Origin: Chlorokybus atmophyticus
Taxonomy: Eukaryota > Streptophyta > Chlorokybophyceae > Chlorokybales > Chlorokybaceae
Length of the DNA: 64,000 bases
Assembly: GCA_009103225.1 (NCBI GenBank)
Contig: RHPI01000575.1
Coordinates: forward strand, 29,317 to 93,316
Direction: 5' to 3'
Numbering within the stretch: position 1 is the first letter of the stretch; each line of letters begins with the position of its first letter. The notes below the pieces were generated by a model. The model saw only the letters and a list, made by a program, of their open reading frames with translations. It searched no databases and was not told the origin of the DNA. The translations under genes were made by a program, and so were the position numbers. Shown here piece by piece: positions 1 through 8,571 of the stretch.

Positions 1-290
1 AGCACAAGTGCTGGTGGTTGTTGTTGCTGTTGTTGTTTTTGTCGTTGTGTCTTGCTGTAGCCGCAACAACAACAACCAGCACTTGTTGCGGTTGTTATTG
101 TTGTTGGTGTGTCTTGCTGTGGCAACAACAACGACCAGCCCTTGTGCTGGTCGTTGTTGTTGCTGTTGTGGTTGTTGTGGTTGTTGTTGTGTCTTGCTGT
201 GGCAACAACAACAACGACCAGCACAAGGGCTGGTGGTTGTGTTGTTGCTGTTGTTGTGTCTTGCTATGGCAACTCAATGAGGTGTGGGCA
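1..290. repeat. CAA/GTT-rich palindromic repeat modules
   Basis: The stretch is built of CAACAACAAC and GTTGTTGTTG blocks arranged around short palindromes of the type ACCAGCACAAG/CTTGTGCTGGT. A spacer TGTCTTGCTGTGGCAAC recurs near 47, 109, 190 and 258. The units are 65-90 bp long. Alternating strand sense gives each unit a foldback shape. No coding function is assigned; open frames across it are repeat artefacts. It lies directly upstream of the recombinase gene starting at 311. Confidence 0.7.
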
Positions 291-310
291 GGAACGCCCG
301 TCAAGCCACA

Positions 311-3300
311 ATGGACAACGAAGACTTTAATGATGATAATATGCAGCATGCGCCGTTACGCAGAGGAACAGTGTCGGATCTCTTATCGGCCAAGCAAGCA
401 GCTCGACCATCGTCCACAAGAGCTGCCTATACACGCGCTGTGAAGGCTTATGAGGTATGAGGCCTAAGTGTCTTGGAGCATCAACATAATGTGTGACGAC
501 ATGATGGCATGCTGACTGAAGTGTGCATGTACATGTTTGCAGGGTTGGTGCACAGAGCATGGCCTACTAACGCGCGTAACCATTGATCGCGCGTTAGAGT
601 TTCTAATCTCCAAACAAGACCAGTCTTGGAGCACTTTGGAGAATTATGTGAAGGGCTTGCAAGATGCTTGGAAAGATCAAAGTGTTGTAGATGACTGTTT
701 TCCTGAGGACTTGCGAAAGAAGCAAGCAGTACAGCTTATCTTAAATGTAGCCAAACGAAACATCTCCAGCAAAGCAAAAGCGTAAGCACTGCATGCATGT
801 ACTACACTTCGAGCATGTGTGTGTATTACACATATTGCAGTCCAAGTATGTTTCATTGCACAACTGCTTATTTATTTACCTTATGCATTATAGTTTGATT
901 GTTATAACAGTGAGTTTCGTGATCGGTTGGCCGGCACGGGTGCGGAGTCGTACACTGCAGATGATTATCGACGGATGAGCGAGTATTGGTTGCAAAAGGC
1001 GCTGCGATCAGGGAACTCAGCAAAACAGGCAGCAGCACTGAGAGCACGGTATGTACGGTAGTTAGATGTTTGTGTTCGCATTATGTTTATTGTCTAACAT
1101 TTTGTGTATGCACTCTAGGCTTGATTTGTGTTTACGGCACGTGTGTCTCACGCGTGGAGATGTTTCTCGTGCTGTAGAGATCTGCGATCTTTTCATCTAC
1201 AAGCCCGACAAGACCTTTTTAGGCCCGGATCAAGGCGTCATCCTTTGCTTTGTGTCTCGAAACGGCAAAATGAACAAGGTATATATGTTGCATGCGCACG
1301 GCTTGATTTAATAAGAGTTTAATGCACAATGCATGCGATATCACATAAGTTAACCACAAATATGTTTGTTCAACAGAATGGTGGAGTTGAATACTTTGGC
1401 GGGCTCAGGCATTGGAACCCAGTAGCGTGCTGGCAGAACGCAATGGCGATGCACCTTTTCCACAAGTATCACTTGCAGGAGCGCCCACCGCCAGACTTCT
1501 CAACACGAGCAGCTTGGTTAGTGTGTAAAGTCTATCAATGCTGCTCGTGAGTTATAGCTATAACTCACGATAAATGCAACGTATATGACTGAGTTATAGA
1601 TGCAACGTATATGATTAAGTCAACACACTTGTGATCATTTCAACAGGTATGCAGAACCACTGTTTCCAGGAGAAGACCCCAGCAAGCACCTGTCATACAA
1701 GCAGCAGTACGTTAACGCTTGTGAGGCGTTCAAAGAGTGCGATATTGTGCGCGGGAGGCAGAAGGTACATGCTTCGCGAAAGGAGTCATCGCAGCAAGCT
1801 ATAAATGCAGGGTAAGTCTTACATGTGTTGTTGCTTCAATGGTGAATGGCTGCTAGCACGTAAACTTATATACTTATGCTATGCAGCGCTACAGAGCAAG
1901 GGATTAAGCAGAATGGAAGATGGAACAATGAGCACTTTTTATTGTCGTACGTCATCAAGTTGGACGTGGCTACTTGCGCTGTGATAGCCGGGCACGGTGG
2001 TGAGCAACTGTCATCGAAATACATTCTGGCGCGCTCTCGATTTTTACTACCGCATACACTACGGCGTGAGATTTTCCCATGGCTTGATGAGGCTATGGAG
2101 GCGATACGCGCGGTATGAGCAGACATGATGTGTTTGTTTGTGTATGTTGTATTATTATTTATTCAATTGTTTAATAACAAGCGTGTATTGCCAGAGAGAG
2201 CGAGCGTCCGGTCAGACCGATTATGCCGCTTACAAGCACTGCGAGTCCCTTGATTACATGCGTAACGTCATTGCTCAGGTCAAAAACGTGCTTAACGTTA
2301 TGGGGTAATGCAAACTTTCAATGCCCATATGTGAACAATGCATAACTTGTTGTATTGATCACTCAGGATGTAGCTGTGATGCGCCGTGACATAACGTTGA
2401 CGCGGGGCGATGTGCAGCAGTGCGGATTCGCCGCTCTGAGCGTATGTGCACACCCTATGTTCCAGACTCCTGAGTTTGAGGCTTGGGCCGCACAAGTATG
2501 TGTTGCTCACGATTAGTCAATGGCTGCGCCAAACCCACAGTACGACACACTGCCTGAGCGGGTATGTTATTTTGAGCATGTAATGTAATGTGTCAAACTC
2601 ATTTCAATATACAACCTGTATATTTAAATACATGTTAATATTGACCGTTGTGCAGATTGCCGCCATCATGCGACAGCAAGAGCGGCTACTGCAGATGGTG
2701 ATGGACCACGTGACAGCGCAGCAGCAGATGCTGATTGCTTTCGAGGCGTCTGTGGATGTGAGACTCACTCGCATGGAGCGCTTCATGCGTGAAGGATTTG
2801 CACAACAGGGAGTGCACTTCGGAGCGGACAGCTCAGCAGGCAATAACGTACGCTCCGCAGCACCTGCCAAAAATACACATCGTGCATCGACATCGCAACC
2901 ACTCCCTCAATCTAAGTCGAACGCACGCGGCATTCCGCCAAAATATCAATTGCAGAAGGAGTTGTCGACTGTGGTGGACATGTGGACCGAATACACATCC
3001 GGCTTGGATGGTGGACCAGCGGTCAGAGAGCTTATGCAATTGCATAAGACAGCCTGGCGGCAAGGAGACCGCGCCATGGCGAAGCTTTTCGACAAGCGCA
3101 ACATCATCTATCAACATATAATGAGGACGGCCAAAGACTTTGGCGTATCTGAAGAGGATGCAGCAATGCGACTTGATGCTCACAGAAATGACCTCGCACA
3201 ACACCGTCGAGGAAAAGCAATGACGATCACACAGCTTTGTGATCAGCTGCGCGCGCAACGCTCCGGCAAGCGTAAAGCTTTGAATGACGATGCAGGAGCA

Positions 3301-3321
3301 GAGGAGGCATGCCTTGATTGA
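311..3321 (+). CDS. Crypton-type tyrosine recombinase (Ndc10-like domain plus GCR1_C DNA-binding domain)
   Basis: Exons as read: 311-454, 543-781, 911-1048, 1119-1278, 1377-1516, 1647-1811, 1887-2112, 2195-2304, about 2362-2495, about 2517-2561, 2656-3321. The middle exons match the Ndc10/Crypton recombinase fold: LTRGDVSRAVEICDLF, then GKMNK-NGGVEYFGGLRHWNP, then HASR (an H-x-x-R pair), then GRWNNEHFLLSYV with a candidate nucleophile Tyr, then IFPWLDEAMEAI. The last exon carries a coiled segment (QQERLLQMV...) and a GCR1_C-like domain (TVVDMWTEYTSGLDGGPAV, then AWRQGD and IIYQHI). Such proteins are known from Crypton DNA transposons and from fungal factors domesticated from them. Two things weaken the model: the phase between exons ending at 2304 and starting at 2362 is off by one base next to a GGGG run, and a 21-nt in-frame insert with a stop lies at 2496-2516. 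It may be a live Crypton, a decayed one, or a domesticated gene. Confidence 0.72.
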
Positions 3322-3689
3322 GTTAAGAGTTGAGCATGTACATGTGTGTATACATAAGCACATTCAGCCATGCTTGAAGTCTAGGTAGTGTACCTGTAAG
3401 TGAAGTGGGCGGGAATTGGTGCTGGCTGGTTATGTAGAAACATGTGCCACAATGTACATGAAATGAGGTGCGTATGTCCATGCATGTTACATTCAAGTAA
3501 TGAGCGCACATCATGCCAACAGCAGCAAGTACTACTTACCACGGGGCTTTACTCATCTAGTTACTCAGCTACCACCTACACTTTGACTGCAAGGCTGACC
3601 ACCCACGGCCAATTCTTTTTCAAACAACTTAGCTAACCAATACAACTGAGCACTACAACTGTCGCCCGTCATGTGCACACTTAAACTTG

Positions 3690-4360
3690 TACAGCTGCTG
3701 CGTGCACTGTGCGTGTGTGTGCGCGTGCATGTGCACGCCTACACATACAACAAACCCTGCAACTATTGCCAGTCAAGTACAAGTCAAGTACACACGAGTA
3801 CACCCGTTCAGCTGCTGCGTGCATTGTGTGTGTGAGTGTACGCATGCATGCTTGTGCACGCCTACACCTATAACAAACACTGCAATTGTTCCCCAGTCAC
3901 ACACTCTTACAGTTGCTGCATGCAGTGTGCGTGCGCAGTCAAGTACACACGCATACACTGGTACAGCTGCTGCGTGCATATAGTGTGTGTGTACGCTTGC
4001 ATGCGTGTGCACGCATACATTTAAACAAACACTGTAATTGTTCGCCAGTCACACTCTTACAGTTGCTACATGTAATGGCTGCTGCGTGCATTGTGTGTGT
4101 GAGTGTACGCATGCATGCTTGTGCACGCCTACACTTATAACAAACACTGCAATTGTTCCCCAGTCACACACTCTTACAGTTGCTGCATGCAGTGTGCGTG
4201 CGCAGTCAAGTACACACGCATACACTGGTACAGCTGCTGCGTGCATATAGTGTGTGTGTACGCTTGCATGCGTGTGCACGCATACACTTAAAACAAACAC
4301 TGCAATTGTTCGCCAGTCATACTCTTACAGTTGCTACATGCAATGTGCGTGTATGCCTAC
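3690..4360. repeat. Tandem repeat, 267-bp unit, about 2.4 copies
   Basis: A block beginning near 3810 recurs 267 bp later, near 4077, almost base for base; the same internal words (for example CGCATGCATGCTTGTGCACG) sit at about 3840 and 4107. A diverged partial copy precedes it from about 3690. The unit is rich in alternating CA/TG and GCATGC words. Open frames on both strands (Cys/His-rich) differ between copies only where the repeat does and have no support as genes. Confidence 0.8.
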
Positions 4361-4539
4361 ACACACAACAACCCTGCAAATGTCAGAATACACCCTCTTG
4401 CAGTCTTGTAAGCCATTCATTAAATAAACAAGCCTAGGCACAGAACACCCTCTGCAATTGCAGCGACTGCTAACAAGCCAACGATTGAACACTTATGAAA
4501 AAGTAACCTACAAACGACAAAGCAGCTGCTTCGCTCGCG

Positions 4540-4980
4540 CCCCACGCACCGCCAGTCACCCATCGCCCTCTCTCGCCGGCCCACACCACCCTGCCCAGCG
4601 CAGCCGTCTCTCCGCTGCCTGCAGGGAGCAGGCGGCGAAAAGCTCGCCACCTTCCGGTTCGCCCACGCCACCCTGCCCTCTCCGCTTCGCCCACACCACC
4701 CTGCCCTCCGCCGCCCTCTCTCCGCTGCTTGCCGGGCGGAGGCGGCAAGGAGCTCGCCGCCTTCCCGCCCGCCCAGACCACCGCCCCAGCGCCGTTGCAA
4801 CGGGTGTGGCCGCCGACGTTAATGGCGTCAGCGTCGGCGCGTGCGCGTCGACCGCCGACGCCTCGGTTAACCGGAGACGCGCGGGGCCGGCGGGGCGCCG
4901 GCCGCGCTGCGGGGTTCCGGTCGCGCGCCGGCCGTCCGGTGTCTCCGCGGGTCTCCGCGGGCGTCTCCGTAGACGGAAGG
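4540..4980. repeat. GC-rich region with a diverged tandem duplication of about 130 bp
   Basis: Words such as CCCACACCACCCTGCCC, CTCTCTCCGCTGC and AGCTCGCC(A/G)CCTTCC recur between 4560 and 4780 in the same order, which shows a diverged tandem duplication. From 4800 to 4980 the sequence is very GC-rich (CGCCGGC, CGCGGGGCC). Three frames are open on both strands simply because of base composition. No gene is supported. Confidence 0.5.
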
Positions 4981-4989
4981 GTTCCGACT

Positions 4990-5340
4990 CCGTAGTGTAT
5001 GTTACACATGACGTATCATACACTATATCTAATGCACATGGTTTATGTGGACCTTGGCATCACGTACGTATGTATAGGCAGATCATGCCAATACACTACA
5101 TTTGCATGATCTGCGTAAACCGTAGTGCTCCGAATTGTTCGTGACGAGCGCCGCAAACATATATAGTTTATTTTTCGTCAAAACCCCGCGAACCTATGCA
5201 TTCCGGTGTATTTGCAATGGACTACGTAGTTGCTACCGCCGAGCAGGGAGTTTTTAATTTGTAAAGTGCCCTTGCATAATTACTTAATTCACGAACAACT
5301 TCGTAGCACTACGATATATGCATAACACATACTATGTAGA
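4990..5340. other. Intergenic stretch, nothing recognised
   Basis: Moderately AT-rich sequence between the GC-rich block and the CA repeat. It holds a short foldback (ATGATCTGC / GCAGATCAT words near 5080-5112) and no coding, RNA or mobile feature that I can support. Confidence 0.5.
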
Positions 5341-5344
5341 CATA

Positions 5345-5490
5345 TGCATGTATATATATGCGCACGCACACATACACACATATGCACACACGCGCGCGCG
5401 CGCGCGCACACACACACACACACACATAAATACACAAATATATGTGTATATACATACATATACATGTATACATATACATATATTATGCGT
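5345..5490. repeat. CA/CG/TA alternating purine-pyrimidine repeat
   Basis: The run goes from ACACACATAC words through an uninterrupted CGCGCGCGCGCG stretch to (AC)n at about 5407-5428, then to TATATA/CATATA words. Alternating purine-pyrimidine DNA of this length can adopt Z-form. Long open frames on both strands are repeat artefacts. Confidence 0.8.
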
Positions 5491-5639
5491 TGATCCATGC
5501 TATATATATGTACGCACATCCATATTAATTTGTATATACTTTTCATGCGCTGATCTATGCTGTTTGTAGGGCAGCAAACAATTTGGTTGGGTGTAAGTTT
5601 TGATGTTGGGTTAATGGTAGAGGGAGGGGCGGGGGGGGG

Positions 5640-5640
5640 N
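5640..5640. other. Scaffold gap (single N) after a poly-G run
   Basis: One N follows GGGGCGGGGGGGGG. Single Ns after low-complexity ends also occur at 23092, 43369, 57930, 58717 and 62551, so this is a join mark rather than an ambiguous base. Confidence 0.9.
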
Positions 5641-5998
5641 TTGTGTGGGCCATCACAGAGCTGGAGGAGAAGCTTAAAGCCGCAGGTGAGGCCGTCGCCA
5701 ACGGGAAGGATAAGTATCCAGTGCGCTTGCCTTATGGCATTGCAGTCGCGCCAAAGGGAGCGGGATTCTACAATGAAGGACAGAATTTGGCGCACAATTT
5801 GCCACTACCAGGCAACCCAGCCAAGGAACCCAAGGTGGGTGGGTGTGCGAGTCTTACATGTGTGCAGTTGGGTGTCATGGCGTGGTTGTGGTTTGTTGAT
5901 GTAATGTGTTTGGGTGTGCAGATGGCGGAGCTGTTCAACGAGTGCGCGCGTAAGCTGTGGGTTCCACCCGAGGAGCTGAAGCAGTCCATCGCCGCGGG
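5641..5998 (+). pseudogene. Exact copy of a phosphoketolase-like gene fragment (exon end, intron, next exon)
   Basis: As far as I can compare by eye, this is base-for-base identical to about 16218-16574 within the gene at 14549-18374. It covers the end of exon 4, the whole 87-bp intron and most of exon 5. The copy begins straight after an N preceded by poly-G and ends at another G run (CCGCGGGGGGGG) where identity stops. A retained, unmutated intron means it is DNA-level duplication, not retroposition. It is either a very recent segmental copy or, more likely, an assembly error in which a short contig was placed twice. Confidence 0.85.
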
Positions 5999-6009
5999 GG
6001 GGGCTGGCC

Positions 6010-7310
6010 AGCTGCTTTGCCGTCATGGTCTTGCTTATTACTGTGAGATCATATTGTGCCATCACGGCCAAGTCAGCGACAGCGGCATGCACATACGCAC
6101 ACGCAGGTGAAAAACATGTGCACACGCACATAATTGATAAATGTATTGTTATAATTGAAAGCATTGTACATATAGATGATAAAGTAGAATTATATACGTA
6201 TATGTGTAAGAAATTACGTGGATGATGGTTGGTGGTGGGTGTACATATTAAGAACGGATAGCAGATCATGTAGAGCACGTTGCTGAATGCTTATAATCAA
6301 CTCAACGTTGATGTCATAATCCAGCACTATAGCTATCAGCGCGCGACTGATGTGCTGAACGTGTGCACGACGTATGAAAGTGGCATAGATTGTGTAAGGG
6401 GTTGACATCGTGCAATGAGATGTTGAATACAACTTGAATTTGCACATATTTACAAATACGCATGCATTCAGCATTACAAGCGCCAATAGCGAACTGTCGT
6501 GCCTAGTGCCCACACATACCAGCCTTCATCGGGCATGCCTACATCAAAACCGTCGCCCGGCCTACCAACATACCAGCGCGCGCGCGTCCCTGACTAGTAG
6601 CTAGGTCATGACTTCAGGGTAGCTCACGGCCATAGCCTACATAGGCACCGCGTCTAGCTGTTCAGTTGGGAGTTCAGTTATAGGTTGTGTTCTATATCGA
6701 GTGACATTTGCTGTGGAAATAGCCTCGATATGACCGTTAGCTTATATTTTAAACAGTCATGATTTGACTTGTATAAGTAGTCACAGTGTTCACCGGATCA
6801 GCTGGCGACACTGTGAGTGAGAAAGCTAAGAGCTTGTGAAACGACCTGAACTACGAACACGCCATCCCGGTTACCAAGAACCCCCTCACTGTGTGAGAGC
6901 CTGTGCATGCTCGTGTGTGCTTCGTGCTTGTCATCGCTGTGAGTCTGGTGTGCTTGGTTGCAGTGTGCTTGTTGGCATTAGTCAGGGCATGGTATCCACG
7001 TGCTTGCTTATTCACCTCACTTAACAGTGTAACACATTTTCTGCTCATGCAAAGAACTGTGTAAACAGCACTACCTATCGTAGTGGCTTGTTGACTCACA
7101 GTGTCACCCTCTTTGCTGAATGAGTGCGTTGCATTCTGCATCAGTGCAGTCTGTATCTGAGGACACATCCCTGGGCATTCGTTATCACTGTCATTACATA
7201 ATGCGCACATAAGCACTAGTGTGGTGAGTGGTAGCGGCATCGAGACAGGCGGTAGAGCACAAACACTCTACCCTGCATACACTTTTACCTTTGGAGTAGC
7301 TGTATGAGCA
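6010..7310. other. Intergenic stretch without a supported gene
   Basis: No frame here shows a recognisable domain. A 12-bp word GACACTGTGAGT at about 6808 has its inverse ACTCACAGTGTC at about 7094. The 300-bp interval between them could be the remains of a small foldback or MITE-like element, but there is no other support. Confidence 0.4.
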
Positions 7311-7314
7311 GGCC

Positions 7315-7741
7315 TGTTGAGAGTCATTCCTACATACGATCAGCATCGACCCTCCACACAGGAGTAAAAGGTCGTAAGGACGAGCACTAGGTCCGGACTT
7401 AGCAAAATGGCGTCGTCGGACCAGACTACGGACTCCAGATTGGAGCCTTACTAACTGCTTTGTATCTCCGCGTATACTTACTTATATTAAGCGTGTAAGA
7501 GCTTGTTGGAAAGCGTTGGTTGTAAGAAAGACAACGCAGCTTAGAGCGCGTAAAAAGGCTGAGTATATAGCTTACGCAGTGCTTGCAAACGTAGACGTGT
7601 GTGTAACTGGCTGGTATAAAAACCAGCCGACAACTTGTAATAGATGAATGTGATGTGACTTGTGTATGCTCTGGTGGCGGTAGCTCTGTCTCTGTGTATC
7701 TATGCTTGCCTCAACTACATGTGCATGCTAGTCCTTCAACA
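7315..7741 (+). repeat. 5' long terminal repeat of the copia element
   Basis: The segment begins TGTTGAGAGT and ends TTCAACA, so it has the TG...CA ends of an LTR with a 6-bp terminal inverted repeat TGTTGA/TCAACA. It is 427 bp long. It holds a TATA-like box and is followed at once by a primer-binding site and then by gag. No matching 3' LTR is in the window, so the left boundary rests on the inverted termini only. Confidence 0.65.
7615..7622 (+). promoter_or_regulatory. TATA box in the copia LTR
   Basis: TATAAAAA lies about 125 bp before the LTR end. It is flanked by GGCTGGT and ACCAGCC, which form a 7-bp stem around it. In the U3/R layout of an LTR this would set the start of the genomic RNA. 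Confidence 0.5.
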
Positions 7742-7757
7742 GGTTATGGGCCCACAC
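7742..7757 (+). promoter_or_regulatory. Primer-binding site for a half tRNA-iMet
   Basis: GGTTATGGGCCCACAC follows the LTR directly. GGTTATGGGCCCAC is the complement of the anticodon stem-loop of eukaryotic initiator tRNA-Met (GTGGGCCCATAACC). Drosophila copia primes from a cleaved 5' half of initiator tRNA-Met rather than from the tRNA 3' end; this sequence fits the same mechanism. It is not the usual TGGTATCAGAGC type site. Confidence 0.7.
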
Positions 7758-7869
7758 TACGCTCGAGGAGTGTGAGACTAGCTTGTGTGCATAGTAGTTC
7801 TACACTACGGTAGCTTGTTGGTAGCAGAGCCTTGGGTGTCAACTGCAAGTGAAGGCAGGCACGACAGTG

Positions 7870-8571
7870 ATGGAGGCGACCTACGTCAAGGGGCAGATTG
7901 CAAAGCTGAACACCGACAACTACAACACATGGTGCGTGGAGATGAAGGCCTTGCTCATCCATAAGAAGGTGTGGAAGTATGTTAATCCGAAGGCACCACC
8001 ACCAACACCAGGAGCGAACACTGTATGGTCAGAGCATTCAGCAGAAGCACACTCTTTGCTTGTGTTGAACAGCAAACCGCATCACTTTCCCATGCTCACT
8101 GCTATAAAAATGGTAGACAAGCTTGGGAAAAGCTATCAGCCGTTTCCAGAGCCAAGAAACAATGCCAGAAAGTTGCATCTACGCAAGCAGCTCAGCGCAC
8201 TCAGAATAGAGGCAGCAGAACCTATCATGAAGTATGTTGCACGCGTAAGAGAGCTATGGGCAGACCTCATCAATGTCGGCCACAACATGGGGGAGACGGA
8301 GGTAGTGCTGGCCATTGTTGCAGGGCTACCAGCAGAGTACCAGGTCGTCGCACACCTGCTGGAGACGTTATCATCGGTGTTAACGTTGGACGATGTGCTA
8401 CCGAAGCTGCTCACCGTGGAGCAGAGGGTTGTGAAGAAGGACGAGCAAGCTGATGCCGTGGCCTTCTACACCAACAAGCACGGGAAGAAGAGCAACCATG
8501 AAGAGAAGAACAAGGGCAACAAGCCGGGCAATCCTCGTCACAAAGACCTCATATGCCATTGGTGTGGTTGA
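7870..8571 (+). pseudogene. copia gag (UBN2-type capsid protein), frame broken at the zinc knuckle
   Basis: The frame from the ATG at 7870 reads AKLNTDNYNTWCVEMKALL near the start, which is the usual copia gag N-terminal motif. It continues with a helical capsid region (PIMKYVARVRELWADL, ...VVLAIVAGLPAEYQ) and a Lys-rich tail, then reaches CHWCG and a stop at 8569. In the sister copy at about 43941 the same place reads CHWCG-WKGHIV..C, a complete C-x2-C-x4-H-x4-C knuckle. The present copy lacks one G there. The loss shifts gag out of frame with pol. Confidence 0.85.

Noticed and set aside
3687-4437. Cys/His-rich small proteins in the 267-bp repeat
   Set aside because: Open frames on both strands follow the repeat unit and CA/TG composition; no start, splice or domain support.
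4458-5144. Long frames in the GC-rich block
   Set aside because: Open in several frames on both strands because stop codons are rare in GC-rich DNA; Arg/Pro/Ala-rich with no domain.
5640-6110. A second phosphoketolase-like gene
   Set aside because: Only part of two exons and one intron is present, identical to the real gene and cut at poly-G and N, so it is a fragment or artefact.
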